Shown piece by piece: positions 21,583 through 28,826 of a DNA stretch of 64,000 bases. Below the pieces are notes generated by a model. The model did no database searches. It was given only the letters and a program-made list of their open reading frames with translations, and had not been told where the DNA came from. The DNA is taken from contig OY282353.1 in the NCBI GenBank assembly GCA_958295465.1, positions 4,021,001-4,085,000 of the forward strand. Reading direction: 5' to 3'. This DNA comes from an uncultured Gammaproteobacteria bacterium. Lineage in GTDB: Bacteria; Pseudomonadota; Gammaproteobacteria; HK1. Each line of letters opens with the position of its first letter. The first letter of the stretch is position 1. A program made the translations under genes and the position numbers.

Positions 21583-22299
21583 CTACTCCGCGACGATCAC
21601 CATCGCCGGCCGCACGAGACGATCGTTGAGCAGATAACCCTTCTGAACGACGGTGAGCACGGTCCCGGATTCGGCGGTGTCGCTCTCCTGCATGGTCATC
21701 GCCTGATGAAACCGGGGGTCGAAGGGATCGCCGGCCGGGTCCAGGGTCTCGACTCCGAACTTGTCCATCGCCTGCTCCAGCATACGCAGGGTCAGCTCGA
21801 CGCCCTCCGCGATGCCGGCTGCGTCGGCCCCCTCACCGGCGGAAGCCGCGAGCCCGAGCTCGAGGCTGTCCCGGACCGGAAGAAGCTCGGAGACGAAGCT
21901 TTCCAGCGCGAATCTGTGCGCGTGCGCGAGGTCACGCTCAGCGCGCCGGCGAACGTTCTCGAGCTCCGCCTGGACGCGCAACGCCCGGTCCAGGTTCTCC
22001 TGCGCCAGGCGCCGCGCCTCGCTCAACTCCTTCTCGACATCCTCCAGCGGCGCCCCGGATGACTCGGACCGGGGCGGCGCACCGTCCGCTCCCGCCTCCG
22101 GGACGGCGGCCTCGCCGCCCGCGGATGCGGCTTCATCCCCCGGCATCCCGGTCTCTCCGGCCGCGGTCTCGTCCCTTTCCCCCCCGGCTTCCCGGCCGGC
22201 CGCTTCATCACCCGCCGCCTCGGCAACCCCCGGCGCCACGGCCTCGCCGCCCGGCGTTCCTGCCGCTCCGTCCTCCCGCCCGTGCTCTTCGTCCGTCAT
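21583..22299 (-). CDS. grpE: Nucleotide exchange factor GrpE
   Basis: GrpE releases ADP from DnaK and acts as the thermosensor of the Hsp70 system. The protein is 238 residues, about 40 longer than E. coli GrpE, because the first 80 or so residues are a Gly/Ala/Glu-rich low-complexity arm. The dimerisation helices follow (about 85-160, with ENVRRRAERDL), then the beta-wing domain with the signature FDPRFHQAMTMQESD and VLQKGY-like VVQKGYLLNDRLVRPAMV. An AGGGAGGGAAGG stretch forms a strong ribosome binding site. Confidence 0.95.
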   Translation of the reverse strand: MTDEEHGREDGAAGTPGGEAVAPGVAEAAGDEAAGREAGGERDETAAGETGMPGDEAASAGGEAAVPEAGADGAPPRSESSGAPLEDVEKELSEARRLAQENLDRALRVQAELENVRRRAERDLAHAHRFALESFVSELLPVRDSLELGLAASAGEGADAAGIAEGVELTLRMLEQAMDKFGVETLDPAGDPFDPRFHQAMTMQESDTAESGTVLTVVQKGYLLNDRLVRPAMVIVAE

Positions 22300-22408
22300 C
22301 CTTCCCTCCCTTTCGGTGCTGCCCGCGGCCGTCGCCGCGGCGTGATCGCGAGTGACCGCTCCACCGGACGGGCCCGGTGCGCAGTGCGGCGAACGGACAT
22401 ATTGGGAG

Positions 22409-23509
22409 TCAGTGATGTTGATTCAAGGCGGCGCCGAGCAGGCGCGCGGTGACGTCCACGATGGGGATCACGCGGTCATAGGCCATGCGGGTCGGGCCGA
22501 TGACCCCGAGCACCCCGAGCACTTCGCCTTCGCGCTCGTACGGCGCGGTGATGACGCTGCAGCCGTCGAGCACCTCGAAGCCGGATTCTTCGCCGATGAA
22601 GATCCGGAGGCCGTCCGCACACAGGCACCGATCGAGGATGTGGAGCAGATCCGTCTTCTCGCGGAAGGCCTCGAACAGGTGCCGGAGCTTCTCCATGTCG
22701 GCAAGCTCTCCGTACTCCATGAGATTGGTCTGTCCGGAGACGAGGAGCGCCTCTTCGCCGCTGGTGTCCCGTACGAACGCCTTGTCCGCCATCTCGATGG
22801 CGGTGAGCATCAGCTCGTTCAGGCTGGCTCGGTGCTCCTTGAGCTCCGCGAGCAGCGACTCGCGGACCTCCGGCAGATCCCTGCCCGCGCACACCTCGTT
22901 CAGGTAGTTGCCGACCTGCTGCAACACCGCCTGGGAATAGGGGCGGCCGAGGTGGATGACCCGGTTCTGGACGTCGGATCCGTTGACGACGAGAATGACC
23001 AGCACACGCTCGGGCGAGAGCGCGAGAAATTCGACGTGGCGCAGGATCAGGCGCTCCTGCTTCGGCAGGGTCACGATCCCGGCCATGTGGGTCACCTCGG
23101 AGACGAGCGACGTCGCGGCGTCCATCAGCGACTCGCGTTCGCCCTTGATCTCCAGACGCGAGCGCAGGTGCTCCAGCTCGTCATGGTCGATCGGCGCGAC
23201 CTTGAGCAGGCTGTCGACGAAGAACCGATAGCCCTGGACGGTGGGAACCCGGCCGGCGGAGACGTGCGGCGAGCACAGCAGGCCGAGGTCCTCCAGGTCC
23301 GCCATGACGTTGCGCACCGTCGCGGGGCTCAGATCGAGCCCTGAATCGCGGGACAGGGTGCGGGAGCCTACCGGCTGTCCGCTGCCGATGTGGCGTTCCA
23401 CGAGCACCCGGAACAGGTGTTGGGCACGTTCGTTCAACACCGCCTCCGGCGCCGGGAACCCCTTGTCTCGAAGTTCGGGCGGCCGAACGGGGGGAGGCCG
23501 GGGCGGCAT
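22409..23509 (-). CDS. hrcA: Heat-inducible transcription repressor HrcA
   Basis: HrcA binds CIRCE operators of class I heat-shock genes and needs GroEL for activity. The 366 residues show an N-terminal winged-helix domain (LFRVLVERHIGSGQPVGSRTL, then SPATVRNVMADLEDLG and SAGRVPT), a GAF-like middle domain and an HrcA-specific dimerisation part. The 20 or so residues before LNERAQHLF are extra compared with most homologues, so the true start may be later than 23509. It leads the grpE-dnaK-dnaJ group, but no CIRCE element was found in the window, so its targets (probably groESL) lie elsewhere. Confidence 0.93.
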   Translation of the reverse strand: MPPRPPPVRPPELRDKGFPAPEAVLNERAQHLFRVLVERHIGSGQPVGSRTLSRDSGLDLSPATVRNVMADLEDLGLLCSPHVSAGRVPTVQGYRFFVDSLLKVAPIDHDELEHLRSRLEIKGERESLMDAATSLVSEVTHMAGIVTLPKQERLILRHVEFLALSPERVLVILVVNGSDVQNRVIHLGRPYSQAVLQQVGNYLNEVCAGRDLPEVRESLLAELKEHRASLNELMLTAIEMADKAFVRDTSGEEALLVSGQTNLMEYGELADMEKLRHLFEAFREKTDLLHILDRCLCADGLRIFIGEESGFEVLDGCSVITAPYEREGEVLGVLGVIGPTRMAYDRVIPIVDVTARLLGAALNQHH

Positions 23510-23840
23510 TCGTCAGCCGCTTGTGGCCGGAGGCTCGGAGACGCCGGAGATGGCGGACGTTCCGGAATGCGGTCCGACACGGAGGCAGACCGGGGAGGGA
23601 TGGCGCATCCGTCTTCTTCCGGCTCGCGACCTGATCCGCGCCCGCATCGGGAAGTCCGGCGCCATCTCCACATCCTCGCGTTGCGGGCGGGTGAGGCGGG
23701 CAGGCTAGCACCCGTCCCGCGGCAGTGCAAAAGCGCCGCCCGCTCGCACCTGTCGGAACGGTCATGATACTGTCGCCCAAGGCTTCGACGACCCCGACCA
23801 TGGCGTGGCCACCGAGCACGCACAGACTCTGCACAGTCCC
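23510..23840. other. Divergent intergenic region hrcA / nadK
   Basis: This 331-bp gap separates hrcA (-) and nadK (+). No coding frame and no CIRCE inverted repeat are visible. A possible minus-strand promoter is TTTGCA followed after 18 bp by the extended -10-like TGCTAGCCT (around 23705-23735). On the plus strand GATACT near 23767 could serve nadK. Both are weak matches. Confidence 0.3.
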
Positions 23841-24710
23841 ATGTTCCGGACCGTCGGGCTCATTGCGAAGCATGGCGATCCCCGGACAGGCGAAACGCTG
23901 GGACGGCTGATCGGGTTGTTGCGCGCCCGCGGACTGGACGTCGTGCTCGACGACGAGAGCCGCGGCGCATATCCCGGCGGTGACCTGCCCATCGTCGCGC
24001 GCGGCAGGCTCGGCCGACGGTGCGACCTCATCGTGGTGGTCGCCGGCGACGGGACGTTCCTGAGCGCGGCCCGCTCCCTGGCCAATCAGGAGGCGCCGCT
24101 GCTTGGCGTGAACCTCGGCCGCCTCGGCTTCCTCGCCGACGTGATGCCGGACGAGATGCCGGTCCGACTGAACGAGATCCTCGACGGCGACTTCATCGAA
24201 GAGCGGCGCTTCCTGCTCGACGTGACCGTCGAACGCGGGAACGGCCGCGTCTTCTCGGGCCTCGCCCTGAACGAGGCGGCCACCCACAAGGGCAACATGG
24301 CCCGGCTCGTGGAGTTCGAGACGTACATCGACGGCCACCTCGTGAACAGCCAGCGCTCGGACGGGCTGATCGTCGCCACCCCGACCGGATCGACCGCGTA
24401 CGCGCTGTCCGGGGGAGGGCCTATCCTGCACCCTTCGCTCGATGCCGTCGTGCTGGTCCCGATCTGCCCGCATACGCTGTCGAGCCGCCCCATCGTGGTC
24501 GGTGGCGGGAGCGTGGTCGAGGTCGTGCTGGGACACGGCGCGGAGACCGGCGTGCAGCTCTCCTGTGACGGGCAGACGGCGGCGGAACTGGCGGCCGGCG
24601 ACCGCATCCTGATCCGCAAGCACCGCCCCGATCTTCGCCTCATCCATCCCCCCGGCCACGAATACTACGCGACACTGAGGACGAAGCTGCACTGGGGCCA
24701 GGGGTTTTGA
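23841..24710 (+). CDS. nadK: NAD kinase
   Basis: NadK phosphorylates NAD to NADP with ATP. The 289-residue protein has the GGDGT-type motif as VVAGDGTFLSAAR (Ala replaces the first Gly), the NE/D-type active-site segment GLALNEAATHK and the C-terminal glycine-rich TPTGSTAYALSGGGPI. ATG 23841 (MFRTVGLIAKHG) is where family similarity begins; an in-frame GTG at 23805 is possible, and neither has a clear ribosome binding site. It heads the nadK-recN-bamE run. Confidence 0.93.
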   Translation: MFRTVGLIAKHGDPRTGETLGRLIGLLRARGLDVVLDDESRGAYPGGDLPIVARGRLGRRCDLIVVVAGDGTFLSAARSLANQEAPLLGVNLGRLGFLADVMPDEMPVRLNEILDGDFIEERRFLLDVTVERGNGRVFSGLALNEAATHKGNMARLVEFETYIDGHLVNSQRSDGLIVATPTGSTAYALSGGGPILHPSLDAVVLVPICPHTLSSRPIVVGGGSVVEVVLGHGAETGVQLSCDGQTAAELAAGDRILIRKHRPDLRLIHPPGHEYYATLRTKLHWGQGF

Positions 24711-24786
24711 GCGCGAATGCGGCATCGGGCCGGGGGATCCGGGTGGTATGCCAGGGGATCCCGACGGCGCGTCCGGAAGCAACGGC

Positions 24787-26481
24787 ATGGGACGAACGGC
24801 GCCCGTCGTGCTCTCGCACCTGACGATCCGGTCGCTGGCGGTCATCGACCGCCTGGAGCTCGACTGTGCGCCGGGGATGACGGCGCTCACCGGCGAGACG
24901 GGCGCGGGGAAGTCGATCCTCGTCGACGCGCTGGGGCTTCTCGTCGGGGCCCGGGCCGGCGTGGAGATGATCCGCGCCGGCGCCGAGCGTGCCGAGGTCT
25001 GCGGCGTGTTCGAGACGGGCTCGAACACGCCGGTCCGGGCATGGCTCGCCGGACGCGAGCTGGACGACGGCGCCGGCGAGTGCATCGTGCGGCGCGTGAT
25101 CGGCCCCGGCGGCCGATCCCGTGCGTTCGTCAACGACCGTCCGATACCCGCACAGGCGCTACGCGAACTCGGTGGGCATCTGGTCGACATCCACGGTCAG
25201 CACGCGCACCACCTGTTGCTCGACCGGGATCGCCAGCGGTTCCTCCTGGACGATTTCGGAGGTCACCACGCGCTGCTCGACCGGGTGGCGGAGGCGGCCG
25301 GGCGGTGGCAGGAATTGCGGCACGAACTGGCCGGACTCGCCGCGATCGGCACGGACCGCGCCTCCCGACTCGACTTCCTGTGCTTCCAGCTCGACGAGCT
25401 CGAAAGGCTGGATCTCGGCGAAGGCGAATCCGAGACACTCGCGGCCGAGCAGCGCCGGCTCGCGAACGCAGGATCGATCCTCGACGGCTGCCGCCGGGTG
25501 CTCGAGCGGCTCGACAGCGATCACGAGCACTCGGCGGCAGGCATGTTCGGCGACGTGCGCCGCGACCTCGAAGCCGTCGCGCGCCACGACCCCCGCGCCC
25601 GCGGGATCCTCGACATGATCGAGGCTGCGGCGATCAACGTGACCGAGGCGGCCTCCGCCCTGCGCGACATGACGGAGGGGTTCGACCTCGACCCCCGGAG
25701 GCTCTCCGAGGTGGAGCGCCGCCTCGGGACCATCCACGATCTCGCCCGCAAGCACCGCGTCCCGCCGCACGAACTGCCCGCCCACGCCGGGAATCTGCGC
25801 GAGCAGATCGACCGGCTCGCCTCCGGCGAGCAGCGGGCGGGCGAGATCGAGCGGGAGATCGCGGACGTCGAGGAAGAGCACCGTGCGCTGTGCGGCCGGC
25901 TCACCGCGTCGCGCGGCAAGGCCGCCGGCGCGCTCGCGCTGCGGGTGACCGCGAAGATGCGCGAGCTGGGCATGCCGGGCGGGAGCTTCGCGGTCGACGT
26001 CCGGGCGCTGGACGGCGACACCTTTTCGAAGAGCGGCACGGACCGGGTGGAGTTCATGGTGAGCGCGGGTCACGGCCAGCCTCCCCGCCCCCTCTCGAAG
26101 GTGGCATCGGGGGGCGAGCTGTCCCGGATCTCCCTGGCGATCCAGGTGTCGAGCGCGCACGGTTCGGTGGCGCCGACCCTGGTGTTCGACGAGGCCGACG
26201 TCGGCATCGGTGGCCGGGTGGCGGAGATCGTCGGCCGACAGTTGCGCACGCTGGGGGAATCACATCAGGTACTATGCGTGACCCACCTTCCCCAGGTCGC
26301 CGCACGGGCCCACCATCAGGCCGTCGTCGAGAAATCGCTCGCGCGTGACGGGACCCCCGGCGTCGGGGTCATCCCGGTATGCGGCGACGGCCGGGCCGAG
26401 GAGATTGCCCGCATGCTCGGGGGCGAGAGGATCACGCCGAAGACGCTCGCCCATGCGAGGGAGATGCTCGATGGACCATGA
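24787..26481 (+). CDS. recN: DNA repair protein RecN
   Basis: RecN is an SMC-like ATPase that holds DNA ends together during double-strand-break repair. The 564 residues have Walker A GETGAGKS near residue 32, a long coiled-coil middle (about 150-370), the ABC signature KVASGGELSRISLA and Walker B TLVFDEADVGIGG, with the H-loop in VTHLPQVAARA. ATG 24787 (MGRTAPVVLSHLTIRSLAVI) is preceded by GGAAG; ATG 24748 is an alternative adding 13 residues. The end overlaps the bamE start by 11 nt. Confidence 0.94.
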   Translation: MGRTAPVVLSHLTIRSLAVIDRLELDCAPGMTALTGETGAGKSILVDALGLLVGARAGVEMIRAGAERAEVCGVFETGSNTPVRAWLAGRELDDGAGECIVRRVIGPGGRSRAFVNDRPIPAQALRELGGHLVDIHGQHAHHLLLDRDRQRFLLDDFGGHHALLDRVAEAAGRWQELRHELAGLAAIGTDRASRLDFLCFQLDELERLDLGEGESETLAAEQRRLANAGSILDGCRRVLERLDSDHEHSAAGMFGDVRRDLEAVARHDPRARGILDMIEAAAINVTEAASALRDMTEGFDLDPRRLSEVERRLGTIHDLARKHRVPPHELPAHAGNLREQIDRLASGEQRAGEIEREIADVEEEHRALCGRLTASRGKAAGALALRVTAKMRELGMPGGSFAVDVRALDGDTFSKSGTDRVEFMVSAGHGQPPRPLSKVASGGELSRISLAIQVSSAHGSVAPTLVFDEADVGIGGRVAEIVGRQLRTLGESHQVLCVTHLPQVAARAHHQAVVEKSLARDGTPGVGVIPVCGDGRAEEIARMLGGERITPKTLAHAREMLDGP

Positions 26482-27043
26482 CCGGAACGCCGTCTCGCGG
26501 ACGAGGCGGCTCCCACCGAAGGCCGCCATGCTGTTCGCGATGGTAGCGGCCGGTATCAGCGGCGGATGCGAGATGCCCGCGCTGCCGGAGCTCCCAGCAC
26601 TACCGGAGCTTCCGGGATTCCCGGGCGTCTATCGCATCGACATCCAGCAGGGGAACGTCGTCGACAAGGAAATGCTGGACCGGATCGAGATCGGGATGGA
26701 GCGCCGCAAGGTACTTTTCATCCTGGGTACCCCGCTCCTCGTCGATCCGTTCAACCAGGGCCGATGGGACTACGTCTACAGCCTGCGCCGAGGCTCCGGA
26801 GAGGAAGTGAGGCAGCGCGTATCCGTGTACTTCATCGACGATCGGCTCGTCCGCATCGAAGACCGCCTCGATCCCGGCGTCGCACCAGGGTCGGCGGCGG
26901 AACGCACCCAGACGCTGGTCAAAGTCCCGAATCGCCAACCCCGCGAAGGGCTCCTGGACAAGTTCACCCCGGACTTCCTCGAACGGGACGACGATCCGGC
27001 GGACGCCGACACCGCGGGCGGCACGCAGCCGGCGGCAGAGTAG
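26471..27043 (+). CDS. bamE: Outer-membrane protein assembly factor BamE (SmpA/OmlA family)
   Basis: BamE is a small outer-membrane lipoprotein of the BAM complex that inserts beta-barrel proteins. Residues 20-35 form a hydrophobic signal ending at Cys35, but the lipobox reads SGGC with Ser rather than Leu/Val/Ile at -3, so processing may be inefficient or the start misjudged. A Pro-rich linker with two LPELP units follows. The core has YRIDIQQGN, the GMERRKVLFILGTPLL motif (BamE signature G-xT-xx-V-xx-xLG-xP) and WDYVYSLRRG. ATG 26471 has AGGGAG upstream and lies inside the recN end. The 190-residue length exceeds E. coli BamE (113) through a longer C-terminal tail. Confidence 0.87.
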   Translation: MDHDRNAVSRTRRLPPKAAMLFAMVAAGISGGCEMPALPELPALPELPGFPGVYRIDIQQGNVVDKEMLDRIEIGMERRKVLFILGTPLLVDPFNQGRWDYVYSLRRGSGEEVRQRVSVYFIDDRLVRIEDRLDPGVAPGSAAERTQTLVKVPNRQPREGLLDKFTPDFLERDDDPADADTAGGTQPAAE

Positions 27044-27087
27044 GCACGAAGGACTCCGGGCGACAAGGGGGATCGAGGTTCGCCCGA

Positions 27088-27126
27088 GGCCGGGAAGCCG
27101 GCCACGCATCAGCGTTGCGCAGCAAC
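27088..27126. terminator. Two hairpins between convergent bamE and rnfH
   Basis: GGCCGG (27088-27093), a GAAG loop and CCGGCC (27098-27103) form a perfect 6-bp tetraloop hairpin. GTTGC/GCAAC (27114-27126) forms a second one. Both lie in the 86-bp gap where bamE and rnfH transcripts converge. There is no T-run, so they are at best weak or Rho-assisted terminators. Confidence 0.4.
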
Positions 27127-27129
27127 CGA

Positions 27130-27408
27130 TCACGCGCCGCGTGAACGACGTGCACGCAAGCGGCGAGCTTCTTTCGGGTCGATCCGCAGGGGACGCAGCA
27201 CCTCGATGCGATCACCTTCCGACACCGGGGCGGCCGGCTCGACGCAACGGCCGAATATCGCGAATCGGGGTCCGGCGTCGCGCAGCCCCGGCGCCAGATC
27301 GAACAATCCCGAGCGCTCGACGCAGTCGAGCACGGAGCTCCCGGGGCGCGCCTCGATGCCGATCAGAACCTCTCGTTCCGGGTCCGCGTAGGCCAGCTCG
27401 ACGCGCAT
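27130..27408 (-). CDS. rnfH: RnfH family ubiquitin-like protein
   Basis: This 92-residue protein belongs to the RnfH (UPF0125, RatB) family, small beta-grasp proteins next to ratA in most gammaproteobacteria; their function is not settled. The core has VELAYADPEREVLIGIE, GSSVLDCVERSG, VGIFG-like FAIFGRCVEPAAPVSEGDRIEVLRPLRIDPKEARRLRA, shown here only to support the family. ATG 27408 is preferred over 27459 because similarity begins at MRVELAYA. It begins 7 nt after the ratA stop, so ratA-rnfH form an operon. Confidence 0.88.
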   Translation of the reverse strand: MRVELAYADPEREVLIGIEARPGSSVLDCVERSGLFDLAPGLRDAGPRFAIFGRCVEPAAPVSEGDRIEVLRPLRIDPKEARRLRARRSRGA

Positions 27409-27415
27409 TCTTCCA

Positions 27416-27853
27416 CTACCTTGAACCGTACACCTGGCAGGCGCGCCGGCAGAACGCATCCACCATGGTTCCCGCGGCCTCTTCGAACCACGGCGTCAGC
27501 ACCCGCGCCAGCATCCGGTTCGATACCTCGAACCGCATATCGAGTTCTACCTTGCAGCGGCGTGCCGCGATCCCGGCGAACGACCAACGGCCGTCCAGAT
27601 GGGAGAACGGTCCATCGACCAGCTCGATGTCGATACGTTCCGCATCCACCATCCGGTTGCGGGTCGTGAGCGACTTCCTGAAGGGTCCGCGCGCGATTTC
27701 CAGGCTCGCGGTCACTACCGTCGGGGTGCGGGCGTGCACCGTCGCGGATCGGCACCAGGGAAGAAACCGCGGGTAACGCTCGACGTCGGCGACGAGGCTG
27801 AACATGTCCGGTGCGGGAAACGGGACGTCGGCGGATCGGGAGATTCGGGGCAT
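27416..27853 (-). CDS. ratA: RatA / Coq10-type START-domain protein
   Basis: RatA belongs to the polyketide-cyclase/START-like family that includes eukaryotic Coq10 (ubiquinone binding) and the E. coli RatA protein that was reported to block 70S assembly. The 145 residues show the typical opening PFPAPDMFSLVADVERYPRFLPWC and a C-terminal helix SNRMLARVLTPWFEEAAGTMVDAF. It is in an operon with rnfH and divergent from smpB, the standard gammaproteobacterial layout. Confidence 0.9.
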   Translation of the reverse strand: MPRISRSADVPFPAPDMFSLVADVERYPRFLPWCRSATVHARTPTVVTASLEIARGPFRKSLTTRNRMVDAERIDIELVDGPFSHLDGRWSFAGIAARRCKVELDMRFEVSNRMLARVLTPWFEEAAGTMVDAFCRRACQVYGSR

Positions 27854-28310
27854 CTTCGATGGAGGCCTCGTGTCGTGCCCGGGCCGGCGTCGTGCGCGAC
27901 GAAGATACCCGGCAACTGCACCGCGTGGCGCGGTTCAGCTCCCTGGCCCATTGCGCCCTCTTCAGGGATCGCGGGAGATCGGGGCGGGAACAGGGGGCCG
28001 GCCGCCCCGGGGCCTTGGCACGACGCCACCTTCCCCCATGGGCCTTCAGCCGGCAGGGTAGCACAACGCGGCCACGTACCCCGACCCTCTGCCCCGGCCC
28101 GCAAACGGAACCTCGGCAATTCCCGCCAACGCCCCGGACACCGTGGCGTCATCGGGATTTCGCGACCTTCCCGACCGTCCGAACGTCGGGCCGTGATGGT
28201 TCGATGGGCGTTTTCGGACTTGGCGGGAATTGCCGGCGGAACCCCCGTCCGCGCAACCACGGCGCCGCCAGGGGTTAACATGTGCAGCCCCTTCCCCCTG
28301 CCCTCGGACC
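27854..28310. other. Divergent intergenic region ratA / smpB
   Basis: This 457-bp gap between ratA (-) and smpB (+) contains the probable MITE at 28106-28243 and otherwise no coding frame I can support. The promoters of both genes must lie here; the MITE sits within 70 bp of the smpB start and may therefore influence it. Confidence 0.4.
28106..28243. mobile_element. Probable MITE with 16-bp terminal inverted repeats and 7-bp target duplication
   Basis: CGGCAATTCCCGCCAA at 28114-28129 is exactly inverted at 28220-28235. One base outside each arm, the 7-mer CGGAACC occurs as a direct repeat (28106-28112 and 28237-28243), as expected for a target-site duplication. The 124-bp element (28113-28236) has no coding capacity and contains smaller internal inverted repeats (CCCGAC/GTCGGG). 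I saw no second copy and no matching transposase in the window. Confidence 0.6.
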
Positions 28311-28775
28311 ATGGCCAGAAGCGCACCATCGAACGTCATAGCCCGCAACCGCAAGGCGCGGCACGACTATGCGATAGAGAGCACGCTCGAAGCGGGGATC
28401 GCGCTGGAGGGATGGGAGGTGAAGAGCCTCCGTGACGGGCGCCTTCAGCTTCGCGACAGCTTCGCCACGGTCCGGGACGGTGAGATCTGGCTCCTCGGAG
28501 CGCACATCACCCCACTCCCCACGGTGTCGACCCACGTGACCGCGCATCCGCTACGCGACCGGAAGCTGCTGTTGAAGCGCGACGAGATCTCCCGGCTCAC
28601 CGGCGCCGTCGAGCGGCGCGGCTACACCTTGATCGCCCTGGACATGCATTGGACGCGAAGCCGCGCGAAGGTTCTTCTCGCGATGGCCCGGGGCAGGAAG
28701 CAGCACGACAAGCGCGCGGCGGACAGGAATCGCGACTGGGAGCGCGAGCGCGCAAGATTGCTGCGCGCGCGCTGA
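28311..28775 (+). CDS. smpB: SsrA-binding protein SmpB
   Basis: SmpB binds tmRNA and brings it to stalled ribosomes for trans-translation. The 154 residues contain the family blocks NRKARHDYAIESTLEAGI, GWEVKSLRDGRLQLRDSF and a basic C-terminal tail (KQHDKRAADRNRDWERERARLLRAR region) that enters the mRNA channel. ATG 28311 is the family start; the ribosome binding site is weak. The ssrA RNA itself is not in the window. Confidence 0.95.
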   Translation: MARSAPSNVIARNRKARHDYAIESTLEAGIALEGWEVKSLRDGRLQLRDSFATVRDGEIWLLGAHITPLPTVSTHVTAHPLRDRKLLLKRDEISRLTGAVERRGYTLIALDMHWTRSRAKVLLAMARGRKQHDKRAADRNRDWERERARLLRAR

Positions 28776-28826
28776 GACTTCCCCCGGTTCAGCGGCTCCG
28801 TGGACGTCGAGCGAACGCAAGGCGCA

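Noticed and set aside
21462..23840. CIRCE operators near hrcA, grpE and dnaK
   Set aside because: I found no inverted repeat resembling TTAGCACTC-N9-GAGTGCTAA in these gaps.
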